A stretch of 64,000 nucleotides of DNA from Naasia sp. SYSU D00948 (GTDB taxonomy: Bacteria; Actinomycetota; Actinomycetes; Actinomycetales; Microbacteriaceae), in NCBI RefSeq assembly GCF_017916515.1, contig NZ_JAFMTA010000001.1, positions 930,001 through 994,000 of the forward strand, read 5' to 3'. The notes beneath the pieces were generated by a model. It made no database searches. It saw only the letters and a program-made list of their open reading frames with translations, and was not told where the DNA came from. Shown in pieces: positions 52,354-60,878 of the stretch. Each line of letters begins with the position of its first letter. The stretch's first letter is position 1. Both the position numbers and the translations under genes were made by a program.

Positions 52354-53454
52354 TCAGGTCACGGTGAGCGGCTGCGACCGGGAGCTCCGGACGATGTCGA
52401 TGATCTCGTTGTCCCGCAGGCCCTCGTCGAACGTGGGGTAGACGGCGTCCCGCTCCCCGCGCACGTCGGCCATGAACTGCGCGACCAGCTCGTTCCACCC
52501 GTATTGGACGGGGTCGTCCGTGTACTCCTCCGGCGGTGTCGGGCCGGCCGTCCAACCGCTGTCCCCGGCCCGCCGATACTCCAGGCTCATCGGCCAGATG
52601 ACGCCGGACAGATGGAGCGTGCCGTCCGTTCCCGCCACCTCGAGATAGCCAGGGGTGCGCGCTCCTGAGAGGCCGGAAGCGTGCCACAGCGAGCGCACCG
52701 TCCCGCCTCCCGCCGTCTCCCACCCCACGATCGCCGTGGCCCTCGTGTCGCCGTCGGCCGCGCGCCACTCAATCGCCTCGCCCGCCTCGACGACCGACTG
52801 CTGCCGGAAGTCGTGGACGACGGGGCCGACCGGGACACGTTCGACGGCCGCGTCCGCGAGTCCGGTGACCGACCGGGCCGTTCCCCCGAGCAGCTGCGTC
52901 ACCTGACCGAGGAAGTGAGGAAGGACGTTGAACAGCAGCCCGCCTCCCTCGCTCACGCTGTGCAGCCAGGAGTACCCGATCATCCGTGGCATCTCGAAGT
53001 GGGCGCTCGCCTCCACCTCCGTCGGGTCCCCGATGATCCCGCTCCGGAGCAGATCGCGGGCCTCGGCGACGACCGGCGAGTACCGGCTCGTGGAGCCGTA
53101 GGCGTGCCTCACTCCCGAGCGCCGCACGGCGGCGAGCATCTCGCTCGCCTCGGCAGCGGACAGCCCGAGAGGCTTCTCGCACACCACATGGCAGCCGGAA
53201 TCCGCGGCGAAGGTCGCGATGTCGCGATGAGCGCGTCCGGGAGTCGCCACGACGACGATGTCCGGGCGCAGCTCCTCGATCGCTGCGCGCCAGTCGAGCC
53301 GCGCCTCGGGGACGTCCAGTCGCGCGGTCATCGACCGCACAGCGTCCTCGTCGCGGCCGCAGACGGCCGCGACCTCGACGCCGGCTGCGCGGAAGGCCCT
53401 GGTGTAGCCCTCCCCCGCCCAGCCGGCACCGACCACGACGACGCGTCGATCCAT
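52354..53454 (-). CDS. Gfo/Idh/MocA family oxidoreductase
   Basis: A 366-residue NAD(P)-dependent enzyme acting on a sugar, cyclitol or similar polyol. Rossmann motif VVVVGAGWAGEGY at the N-terminus, then VVATPGRAHRD, and the catalytic-lysine motif VCEKPLGLSAAEA typical of the family. A GGGLLFNVLPHFLGQ stretch marks the substrate domain. The ATG at 53454 has GAGGGAG 8 nt upstream. Substrate unknown; neighbours give no hint. Confidence 0.88.
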   Translation of the reverse strand: MDRRVVVVGAGWAGEGYTRAFRAAGVEVAAVCGRDEDAVRSMTARLDVPEARLDWRAAIEELRPDIVVVATPGRAHRDIATFAADSGCHVVCEKPLGLSAAEASEMLAAVRRSGVRHAYGSTSRYSPVVAEARDLLRSGIIGDPTEVEASAHFEMPRMIGYSWLHSVSEGGGLLFNVLPHFLGQVTQLLGGTARSVTGLADAAVERVPVGPVVHDFRQQSVVEAGEAIEWRAADGDTRATAIVGWETAGGGTVRSLWHASGLSGARTPGYLEVAGTDGTLHLSGVIWPMSLEYRRAGDSGWTAGPTPPEEYTDDPVQYGWNELVAQFMADVRGERDAVYPTFDEGLRDNEIIDIVRSSRSQPLTVT

Positions 53455-53664
53455 CGGCGCACTCCCTCGACGAGCGGGCACGGACGGGCGGGGCCATCGC
53501 GCGGCGCCGCCCCGGGACGCGCACAGTCAAGCCGCCGGCGCAGCCTCGGTCAAGAGCCGTTCTTCCCCTCGACCGGGGCAGCTCCGCGCGCCGATCGGGT
53601 TGGGGGCAGGGGTGCCAGTCGAGCGGGGAAGGAGGAGCAGTTCCGCGGGCTGGAGCGGGTCCGG

Positions 53665-54153
53665 TCAGGCGTCGGAGGGGTCCTCCCAGGGCCAGCGGGG
53701 GCGGCGGGCGCCGCCCTTCTCCGCGCGGCCGATGACGCGGGCGATGAGGGCAGCCGCGCCGGCCAGGAGGGCGGCCGCCACGATGAACGGGCTCGGGGCG
53801 TACTCGAGGGGGAAGCCGAGCAGCCAGAACAGCTCGCCCCGGACGAGCGTGTACCCGATGCCGCCGACGAACAGCAGCACGAGGAACACCGCCGCCGCCG
53901 TGCCGAAGAAGGCGACCGGGGGCCGCTCGTCGGTACGGACGATGCGCAGCACCAGGAGCGCCAGGGCCACCGCCGCGACGGCCACCATCGAGGGGCCCAG
54001 GTAGGGCCCGGCGTCCTGCTGACGGATGACGTCGGTGTCGAGGAGGAGGCTCAGCACGCCCCAGACGGCGATCACGACCGCGATCCAGGCGGCGGTCGTC
54101 AGGACCGCGAGGAGGCCGAGCCGGGCGGAAGGCGCACCGGAGGACGCCGTCAT
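53665..54153 (-). CDS. membrane protein at the end of the flagellar operon
   Basis: A 162-residue protein with four hydrophobic segments (about 12-37, 53-70, 80-103, 120-142) and a basic, Trp/Pro-rich tail (RRPRWPWEDPSDA). Function unknown. It starts 4 nt after csrA and is probably cotranscribed with it. No motif ties it to motility. Confidence 0.75.
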   Translation of the reverse strand: MTASSGAPSARLGLLAVLTTAAWIAVVIAVWGVLSLLLDTDVIRQQDAGPYLGPSMVAVAAVALALLVLRIVRTDERPPVAFFGTAAAVFLVLLFVGGIGYTLVRGELFWLLGFPLEYAPSPFIVAAALLAGAAALIARVIGRAEKGGARRPRWPWEDPSDA

Positions 54154-54157
54154 GGCG

Positions 54158-54412
54158 CTAGCCCTCCGCCGGCTCCGCGGGAGGCTGCTTGCTCAGCAGG
54201 TCGACGAGGCGCTCGCCCTCGCGGGCCCCGACCCGGGCCGCCTCGGCGTTGGCCGCGGACACCGCGGAGACCACCTCGGCGCGCTGGATGGGCACGCCGC
54301 GCGGGGCGTCGAACCCGATGCGGACGCCGTCGCCGCGGATGTCGATGACGGTGATGACGATGTCGTCCCCGATCATCACCCGCTCGCCCTTCTTGCGCGT
54401 CAGGACCAGCAT
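54158..54412 (-). CDS. csrA: translational regulator CsrA
   Basis: An RNA-binding dimer that blocks translation at GGA-containing leaders, in many Gram-positives that of flagellin, and is antagonised by FliW. The 84 residues begin MLVLTRKKGERVMIGDDIVI, with the conserved Arg44-type residue in the RAEV region, plus a longer Glu/Pro tail. fliW is not in the window. A TAGGCT -10 that overlaps the stop codon of the preceding gene lies 6 nt before the ATG, so it may have its own leaderless transcript. Confidence 0.95.
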   Translation of the reverse strand: MLVLTRKKGERVMIGDDIVITVIDIRGDGVRIGFDAPRGVPIQRAEVVSAVSAANAEAARVGAREGERLVDLLSKQPPAEPAEG

Positions 54413-54418
54413 CCGGCC

Positions 54419-54424
54419 AGCCTA
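54419..54424 (-). promoter_or_regulatory. -10 element of csrA inside the FlhF-like stop codon
   Basis: TAGGCT, 6 nt before the csrA ATG; its first three bases are the TAG stop of the upstream gene. Confidence 0.45.
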
Positions 54425-55408
54425 ACCCACCCGGTCCGACCAGCCCTCGGGCAGGCCGATCTCGGCGACGGCCTCCCTGCCCGTCGTGAACCGTCCGGCG
54501 ATCGTGGCCATGGCCGCCACGTCGGCGACGGCCCGGACCGCGTTCACCCAGCGGGCGGTGTCGACCGACTTCCGCGAGACGTCCACCACCACCCACACCT
54601 GATCGGCGCCGATCCCCGGCAGCGCCGCGATGCGCGCGTCCGCGGGGTCGCCGCTCCCGAGGCCGTAGGCGACGAGCACGACCTGGCCGCTCTGCACGCC
54701 GTACGCCCGCGCGGCGAGCGCGCCCCTCCGGTCCTCGACGCGCCGGCGGGTGTGCCCGGTCACCGACCCGCCGTCGCAGACGTGCCCACGTCCCGCGAGG
54801 CGTGCGAGCGCGTGCGCCACCTCGAGCGCGTCGTCGCCGAGGCCGGCGACGACGACGAGGTCCCCGGGGGTCGACGGAAGGGCCGGCGGGATGCGCCCCG
54901 ATGCGCCAGGGAGAGCGGGCGGCTCCGCACCCGCGACCTCCCACACCCCTCGCCGCACGCCCGGGGTCGCTCCCCCGCCGGCGGCGGCGGGAGGGAGGGG
55001 CACGGAGCGGGCGGGCGGCACGGGGACGGCCGGGGGCGCGAGGGGGGCCACGGCGGGCGGCACGACATCGGTGCGCAGCGACTCGAGCACGCGCGCGAAG
55101 TCGACGCTCTCCGTGGAGACGGGCGGCTCGGCGTGCGGCAGGGCCGCCTCCTGCTCCTCGACGTCGTCCAGGAGCCGGGCGAGCCCGACCCGGGCGGGCA
55201 CGCCGAACTCGTGCGCCTCGGGCACGGCGATCGGGTCCGGGATCTCCACGGTGACGTCGATCACCCGCTTGGCGAAGAACCCACCCAGGCCGCCGGACAG
55301 GGACTCGTCGGTCGCGACGATGCGGGCGCCCGGCCCGTACTCGGCCCGGACCCGCTCCGCCAGCCCCGTCAGGGTCGGCTTCTCAAGCCGGAATCGGATC
55401 GAGGGCAC
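54422..55408 (-). CDS. FlhF-like protein with degenerate GTPase site
   Basis: A 328-residue protein directly after flhA. The N-terminal RFRLEKPTLTGLAERVRAEYGPGARIVAT matches the N-domain start of FlhF when read in two parts. A Pro/Ala-rich linker (about 115-175) follows, then an SRP-GTPase-like fold. Its expected P-loop GxxGxGKT reads VAGLGDDALEVAHAL, with no lysine, so nucleotide hydrolysis is unlikely. VVDVSRKSVDTARWVNAV resembles the G-domain's later part. I take the GTG at 55408 with TTGGAG upstream; it overlaps flhA by 26 nt. It could be a placement scaffold rather than a GTPase (inference). Confidence 0.65.
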   Translation of the reverse strand: MPSIRFRLEKPTLTGLAERVRAEYGPGARIVATDESLSGGLGGFFAKRVIDVTVEIPDPIAVPEAHEFGVPARVGLARLLDDVEEQEAALPHAEPPVSTESVDFARVLESLRTDVVPPAVAPLAPPAVPVPPARSVPLPPAAAGGGATPGVRRGVWEVAGAEPPALPGASGRIPPALPSTPGDLVVVAGLGDDALEVAHALARLAGRGHVCDGGSVTGHTRRRVEDRRGALAARAYGVQSGQVVLVAYGLGSGDPADARIAALPGIGADQVWVVVDVSRKSVDTARWVNAVRAVADVAAMATIAGRFTTGREAVAEIGLPEGWSDRVG

Positions 55409-57431
55409 GGACCACTCCAACGGTCTCGATGGCGACGTCGGACGTCGTCACCTCCTGGTAGGACAGCACCGGCAGTCCTCCGGTCTGCGGTGCGACGAGG
55501 CGCCGCACCGCGGGGCGCAGGGCCGGGGCGCACACGAGCACGGGCGACCATCCGCGCGCCTCGGCGGTCTGGACCGCGGAGCGGAGGGAGCCGAGCACCG
55601 CCTCCAGCCGGGTCGCGTCGAAGAGGATCTGCGTGCCCCCCTCGGCGGGCCGCAGCGCCTCGAGCATGGACTGCTCCAGGGGCGGGTCGATCATGAGGAC
55701 CCGCAGCGTCCGGTCCTCGAGGTGCGTCGCGACGATCGCCGGACCGAGCGCGAGGCGGGCCGCCTCGACGAGCCCCTCGGGATCGGTGGACACGCGGGCC
55801 CGCAGCGTGAGGGCCTCGTAGACGCGCGACAGGTCGTTGATCGGCACCCGCTCCGCGAGAAGGCCCTGAAGCACACGGTGCACCTCGGCGAGCGTCATCA
55901 GGTTGGGGATCAGCTCGTCGACCGCGGCGGGGCTGACCTGTTTCACGCCCTCGGTCAGCACCCGGACGTCCTCCCGGCTGAGCAGCCGGGCCGCGTTCGC
56001 GTGGATCACGGCCGACAGGTGGGTGATGACCACCGAGCCCCGGTCGATCACCGTCGCGCCCGTCAGCTCGGCGCTGTGCCGCATCTCGGCCGGCACCCAC
56101 TTGCCGGCGAGACCGAACACCGGCTCGACGGTCGGCGTGCCGGGCAGCGCGTCCAGGCTGTCGCCGAGCGCGAGCACGCGCCCGACCGGCGCGGTGCCGC
56201 GGCCCACCTCGACGCCGGCGACGCGGAGGACGTAGGTCGACGGGGGCAGGTCGATGCTGTCGCGCGTGCGCACGGGCGGCACGACGATGCCGAGCTCCAT
56301 CGCCACCCGGCGGCGCAGGCTCTTCACCCGGGCGAGGAGGTCGTCGCTCACCCCCGACACGAGGTCGACGAGGTCGGCCGCGAGCTGGATCTCCAGCGCG
56401 TGCACGCGCATCTGCTCGACGAGGTCCTCGGTCGTCTCGGCGGGCGCCGCCGCCGCCGCGGCGGCCTCCGCGTCCGCCGCCCGCTGCTTCGCCTGCTCCC
56501 CCGCCTTCACCCGCTGGGCGAGCACGAGCAGGGAGCCGCCGACGAGCACGAACGGCAGGAACGGCATCCCCGGGATGAAGCCCATCGCGATCGCCGCCCC
56601 GCCGCTGATGATCAGGGCGAGCCGGGACTGCGCGAGCTGGGAGGAGGCCGTGGCGCCGAGCTCCTCCTGCGCGCCCGAGCGCGTCACGATCATGCCCGTG
56701 GCGACCGCCATCAGCAGGGCCGGCACCTGGGTGACGAGGCCGTCCCCGATCGTGAGGAGGCTGTACGTGCCGACGGCGTCCTCGACGCTCTGCCCGTGCT
56801 GCAGCATCCCGATCGCGATGCCGCCGACGAGGTTGATGATGATGATCACGATGCCCGCGATCGCGTCGCCCTTGACGAACTTCGAGGCCCCGTCCATCGC
56901 GCCGTAGAAGTCGGCCTCCGCGGACACCTCCGCACGGCGGCGCCGTGCCTCCTCCTCGCTGATGAGGCCCGCGTTGAGGTCGGCGTCGATCGCCATCTGC
57001 TTTCCGGGCATCGCATCGAGGGTGAAGCGGGCGCCCACCTCGGCGACGCGCTCCGCGCCCTTCGTCACGACGACGAACTGGATGACGACGAGGATCAGGA
57101 AGACGACCGCGCCGATGATCAGCGAGCCCCCCACGGCCACGTGGCCGAACGCCTCGATCACCTGTCCCGCGTAGCCCTGACCGAGGACGAGCCGGGTCGA
57201 CGCGACGTTGAGGCCGAGCCGGAACAGCGTCGCGACGAGCAGCAGCGAGGGGAAGATCGAGAAGTCGAGCGGGCGCTTCGCGAACATCGTGGTGAGCAGG
57301 ATCACGAGCGCGAACAGGATGTTCACGGTGATCAGCACGTCGAGGAGCCACGTCGGCACCGGGACGACGAGCAGCAGGATGATCGCCACGACCCCGACCG
57401 GGATCCCGAGCGCGGTGACCGTCTTCTTCAT
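55383..57431 (-). CDS. flhA: flagellar biosynthesis protein FlhA
   Basis: The large inner-membrane ring of the flagellar type III export gate. The 682 residues consist of about eight N-terminal transmembrane helices (VVAIILLLVVPVPTWLLDV and later), the FHIPEP-type cytoplasmic linker region (PGKQMAIDADLNAGLISEEE) and a C-terminal export-chaperone-binding domain. The ATG lies 13 nt after flhB. Normal length. Confidence 0.97.
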   Translation of the reverse strand: MKKTVTALGIPVGVVAIILLLVVPVPTWLLDVLITVNILFALVILLTTMFAKRPLDFSIFPSLLLVATLFRLGLNVASTRLVLGQGYAGQVIEAFGHVAVGGSLIIGAVVFLILVVIQFVVVTKGAERVAEVGARFTLDAMPGKQMAIDADLNAGLISEEEARRRRAEVSAEADFYGAMDGASKFVKGDAIAGIVIIIINLVGGIAIGMLQHGQSVEDAVGTYSLLTIGDGLVTQVPALLMAVATGMIVTRSGAQEELGATASSQLAQSRLALIISGGAAIAMGFIPGMPFLPFVLVGGSLLVLAQRVKAGEQAKQRAADAEAAAAAAAPAETTEDLVEQMRVHALEIQLAADLVDLVSGVSDDLLARVKSLRRRVAMELGIVVPPVRTRDSIDLPPSTYVLRVAGVEVGRGTAPVGRVLALGDSLDALPGTPTVEPVFGLAGKWVPAEMRHSAELTGATVIDRGSVVITHLSAVIHANAARLLSREDVRVLTEGVKQVSPAAVDELIPNLMTLAEVHRVLQGLLAERVPINDLSRVYEALTLRARVSTDPEGLVEAARLALGPAIVATHLEDRTLRVLMIDPPLEQSMLEALRPAEGGTQILFDATRLEAVLGSLRSAVQTAEARGWSPVLVCAPALRPAVRRLVAPQTGGLPVLSYQEVTTSDVAIETVGVVRALDPIPA

Positions 57432-57444
57432 CGCATCCTTCCTC

Positions 57445-58527
57445 TCATGCCGGCACCGGCGCGAGTCGGTGGACGCCGAGCGACGCGCCGCGCGCCTTCA
57501 GCGACATCACGAACGCGAGCACGCGGGCGACCGCGCTGTAGAGCTCGACGGGGATCTCCTCCCCCACGTCGCACGCGGCGTGCAGCGCGCGGGCCAGCGG
57601 GACGTCCTGGACCATCGGCACCCGCGTCGCCGCGGCGCGCTCCCGGATCTTCGCGGCCACCGCCCCGGCGCCCTTCGCGACGACCCGGGGCGCGCTCCTG
57701 CCGGGCTCGTACTTCAGCGCGACGGCGACGTGAGTCGGGTTGAGGAGCACGACGTCCGCCCCTCCCACCGCGGCGATCATGCGGTTCCGCGACATCGCGA
57801 GCTGCCGCGAGCGGCGCTGGGCTCGCACGAGCGGGTCGCCCTCGGTGTTCTTGGTCTCGTCGCGCAGCTCCTTCTTGGTCATGCGCGTGTGCTTGCGGTT
57901 GCGCCGCATGACGACCAGCACGTCGATCAGGGCGAGTCCGATGCCGGCCGCGACCGCCGCCTGGATCAGCGATCCGACCGCACCGGATGCGGTGTCCAGC
58001 AGGCTGGAGACGGACATGCCGCCCGCGGTCATGAGCAGCGGGACGAGCCCCTGGATCGCGATCACGAGGACGGCCGCGACGACGGCGGTCTTCAGCAGCG
58101 CCTTCGCGCCCTCCCAGAGGGACTGGAGCCCGAAGATCCGCTGGACACCCTTGACGAGGTTGAAGTGCTCGCCGGTCATCCGCAGCTGCTTGGCGTGGAT
58201 GCCGCCCTGCAGCGCCGCTCCGGCGATCGTGCCGACGAGGACCGCCGCGAACAGCGGCGCGAGGATCGGCACGACCTGCGTGAGCCCGTTTCCGAGCCAG
58301 TCGAGCGCGACCAACGGGTTCGGCGAGTCGATGACGGCGCGGAAGCCGGCCACCATGCCGGAGGTGGCGTCCGTGCCGCTTCCGAGCACCGCGGGCAGCG
58401 CGAGCGCCCCGGCCGCCATCCCGAGCCACGCGGTGAGGTCCCGCGAGGAGCCGAGCTTCCCCTTCTGGCGCACCTCCTTCATGCGCTTCGGGGTGGCGCG
58501 CTCGGTGCGCTCGGAGGAGTCGCTCAT
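57445..58527 (-). CDS. flhB: flagellar biosynthesis protein FlhB
   Basis: The substrate-specificity switch of the export gate. The 360 residues open with SERTERATPKRMKEVRQKGK, four transmembrane segments follow, and the self-cleavage motif NPTH lies at 263-266 in LLNPTHVAVALKYE. The ATG at 58527 overlaps the fliR stop (TGATG); the longer frame extension into fliR is rejected. Confidence 0.97.
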   Translation of the reverse strand: MSDSSERTERATPKRMKEVRQKGKLGSSRDLTAWLGMAAGALALPAVLGSGTDATSGMVAGFRAVIDSPNPLVALDWLGNGLTQVVPILAPLFAAVLVGTIAGAALQGGIHAKQLRMTGEHFNLVKGVQRIFGLQSLWEGAKALLKTAVVAAVLVIAIQGLVPLLMTAGGMSVSSLLDTASGAVGSLIQAAVAAGIGLALIDVLVVMRRNRKHTRMTKKELRDETKNTEGDPLVRAQRRSRQLAMSRNRMIAAVGGADVVLLNPTHVAVALKYEPGRSAPRVVAKGAGAVAAKIRERAAATRVPMVQDVPLARALHAACDVGEEIPVELYSAVARVLAFVMSLKARGASLGVHRLAPVPA

Positions 58528-59285
58528 CAGCCGCTCACCCCCATCATGCGAAGGGCGTCCTCCACGAGCGCGCCGACGATGCGCGGCAGCGCGAGGAAGA
58601 CGACGGCGCCGATCAGGAGGGTGATCAGGATCTTGAGCGGGAAGCCGAGCTGGAACGCGTTCATCTGGGGCGCGACCCGGGTGAGGAGCGCGAGGCCGAC
58701 GTCGGCGAGGAACAGCACGAGCAGGATGGGCCCGGCGATCTGGACGGAGGCGAGGAACATCTGCGTGATGCCGGTCACGAGCGCGGCTGCGGGGTCCGCC
58801 ATGTCGATGCTGCCGGTGACGGGCAGCGCGTCGAAGGTCCGCACGAGCCCGCCGAGGATGAGCTCGTAGCCCCCGCTCGTGAACAGCAGCGCGAGCGCGA
58901 CGAGGTGCATCAGCCGCGTGAACTGGGCACCGTTCACGAAGGCGCCGGGGTCGAAGGCCTGCGCGAGGGAGAAGCCCGCGAACAGGTCGATGAGGCCGCC
59001 CGCGGACTGGATCGCCGCGAACACGAGGTAGACGAGGAACCCGAGCACCGCGCCGACGAGGATCTGGGCGACGAGCGCGAACAGGAAGGGGCCGGTGTCC
59101 ATCGGCTCGTAGTCGTCCGTGACCCTCGGCGCCACCACCATGGCCAGGGCGACGGCGAGCATGCCCTTGATCCGCATCGGGAAGCCGTTGTAGGAGAAGG
59201 GCGGCGCGATCACGAGGAACGCGATCATGCGCACCCCTGCGAGCATCACCGCCTCCAGCCACCCCAGGTTGACCGCGAGCTGCAT
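58527..59285 (-). CDS. fliR: flagellar biosynthesis protein FliR
   Basis: A membrane component of the export gate. The 252 residues have about six hydrophobic helices with RMIAFLVIAPPFSYNGFPMR, IDLFAGFSLAQAFDPG and APQMNAFQLGFPLKILI, the FliR signatures. The ATG at 59285 overlaps the fliQ stop (TGATG). Confidence 0.96.
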   Translation of the reverse strand: MQLAVNLGWLEAVMLAGVRMIAFLVIAPPFSYNGFPMRIKGMLAVALAMVVAPRVTDDYEPMDTGPFLFALVAQILVGAVLGFLVYLVFAAIQSAGGLIDLFAGFSLAQAFDPGAFVNGAQFTRLMHLVALALLFTSGGYELILGGLVRTFDALPVTGSIDMADPAAALVTGITQMFLASVQIAGPILLVLFLADVGLALLTRVAPQMNAFQLGFPLKILITLLIGAVVFLALPRIVGALVEDALRMMGVSG

Positions 59286-59560
59286 CACGAGCTCCCGAGC
59301 AGCTGGGGCAGCAGCCGGAACAGGGCGTGCGTGAAGTCGACCGCCTCGGTGATCATCCAGTGACCGCACACGAGGAGAGCGATCGCCACCGCGATCGCCT
59401 TGGGCACGAAGGAGAGCGTCACCTCCTGGATCTGGGTGATCGACTGGAAGACGGAGATCGCGAAGCCCACGACGAGGCTCGTGATGAGCAGGGGCGCGCT
59501 GAGCTTCGCGGCGAGGAGCAGGGCCTGCATCGCGATGTCGAGGACGGCGTTCTGGTCCAT
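59285..59560 (-). CDS. fliQ: flagellar biosynthesis protein FliQ
   Basis: A 91-residue export-gate protein with two transmembrane helices. MDQNAVLDIAMQALLLAAKL, VGFAISVFQSITQIQEVTLSFVPK (seen as QSITQIQEVTLSFVPK) and the C-terminal helix are canonical. ATG 2 nt after the fliP stop. Confidence 0.97.
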   Translation of the reverse strand: MDQNAVLDIAMQALLLAAKLSAPLLITSLVVGFAISVFQSITQIQEVTLSFVPKAIAVAIALLVCGHWMITEAVDFTHALFRLLPQLLGSS

Positions 59561-59562
59561 CG

Positions 59563-60393
59563 CTAGGTCCGGTAGCTCTGCACGAGGGACGTGACGATGA
59601 GGCCCCAGCCGTCGACCAGGATGAACAGCAGGATCTTGAAGGGCAGCGAGATCATCACCGGCGGGAGCATCATCATGCCCATCGCCATCAGCCCCGAGGA
59701 GACGACCAGGTCGATCACGAGGAACGGCACGAAGACGACCAGGCCGATGATGAACGCCGCCCGCAGCTCCGAGATCATGAACGCCGGGATCAGGGTCACG
59801 AGCGGCACGTCGTCCGGGCTCTCCGGGTTGTCCTGCTCGGCCGCCCGGGTCATCAGGGCGATGTCCTCCTCGCGCACGTGGGCGAGCATGAAGCCCCGCA
59901 GCGGCTCGGACCCCCGGTCGATCGCCGTCCCGAAGTCGATCGCGCCGGACACGAAGGGCTCGACGGCCACCGTGTTCACGTCGGTGAGCACCGGCCACAT
60001 GATGAACAGCGACAGGAACAGGGCGAGACCCGCGATCACCTGGTTCGGCGGGATCGTGTTGAGGCCGAGGGCGTTCCGGGTGAGCGCGAGCACCACGAAG
60101 ATCTTCGTGAACGAGCTCATCATCAGCAGCAGCGCCGGCGCGACCGACAGCAGCGTGATGCCGAGCAGGATGAGGATGGAGCTCGACGGGGTCCCGTCGG
60201 GGCCGTTGATCTCGATGGACACGTCGCCCGGCGTGGGAGTCGGGACGACCGGCGGCGTGGGGCCGATCGGGGCGGCGACGGCGAGGTCGGGCACGGCGAG
60301 GGCGAGTGCGCCGCCCGCGACCAGCGCGACCCCGAGGACCAGGCCCGCCCGCACCGCTCCCGCTCCTCGACGCCGGGGAGCGGGGAGCCTCAC
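59563..60393 (-). CDS. fliP: flagellar biosynthesis protein FliP
   Basis: Forms the export-gate pore with FliQ and FliR. The 276 residues begin with a signal peptide (RRRGAGAVRAGLVLGVALV, then AVAAPI as the likely cleavage area). Then come SILILLGITLLSVAPALLLM, FTKIFVVLALTRNALG, and LIPAFMISELRAAFIIGLVV. GTG start overlapping the fliO stop (GTGA). Confidence 0.97.
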   Translation of the reverse strand: MRLPAPRRRGAGAVRAGLVLGVALVAGGALALAVPDLAVAAPIGPTPPVVPTPTPGDVSIEINGPDGTPSSSILILLGITLLSVAPALLLMMSSFTKIFVVLALTRNALGLNTIPPNQVIAGLALFLSLFIMWPVLTDVNTVAVEPFVSGAIDFGTAIDRGSEPLRGFMLAHVREEDIALMTRAAEQDNPESPDDVPLVTLIPAFMISELRAAFIIGLVVFVPFLVIDLVVSSGLMAMGMMMLPPVMISLPFKILLFILVDGWGLIVTSLVQSYRT

Positions 60394-60872
60394 CGAGCCC
60401 GCCGCAGCGCCATGGCTGTCTGCCGCCAGGTGTCCGGGGACAGGATCGACCCGGCGACCGTGGACGTCTTCGCACGCGCCTCCTCGGCCTCCCGCACGGA
60501 GCGTCGAGTGACCGGCAGCTGGATCGGGGCCCGGACGACGGCGGGCGGAGGGGCGCTGCGGGCATCCTCCAGCGCTCGCTCGAAGGTGGGCAGCGGGATC
60601 GGGGTGGTCGTGACCTCCGCCGGCTCGGTCTCGAGCCGGTCGAGCACCGTGATCGTGTGGTCGGTGACGCCGAGGAGGTAGCGGCGGCCGTCCGTCTCGA
60701 CGACGGCGACGGACGCCTTGGCTCCCACCGCCTGCTTCGCGAGCACGATCACGTGGCGGGTCCGGGCGCGTCCGTTCGCGCCCCCGGAGAGCCACCGGCG
60801 GGCGAGCCAGATCACCGCGAGGACCGCACCGAGCGAGACCGCGACGCGGAGGGCGAGGAAGAGGGTGTCCAT
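60390..60872 (-). CDS. fliO: flagellar protein FliO-like
   Basis: A 160-residue bitopic protein: one N-terminal transmembrane helix (FLALRVAVSLGAVLAVIWLA), then a soluble part with GRARTRHVIVLAKQAVGAK and GRRYLLGVTDHTITVLDRL, the short conserved FliO core. FliO stabilises FliP during gate assembly. FliO sequences are weakly conserved, so the call rests on order between fliN and fliP plus this core. Confidence 0.88.
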   Translation of the reverse strand: MDTLFLALRVAVSLGAVLAVIWLARRWLSGGANGRARTRHVIVLAKQAVGAKASVAVVETDGRRYLLGVTDHTITVLDRLETEPAEVTTTPIPLPTFERALEDARSAPPPAVVRAPIQLPVTRRSVREAEEARAKTSTVAGSILSPDTWRQTAMALRRAR

Positions 60873-60878
60873 GGACGC

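Noticed and set aside
54750-57743. A 997-codon plus-strand open frame opposite flhA
   Set aside because: Antisense shadow of flhA and the FlhF-like gene, with Arg/His/Asp-rich low-complexity sequence.
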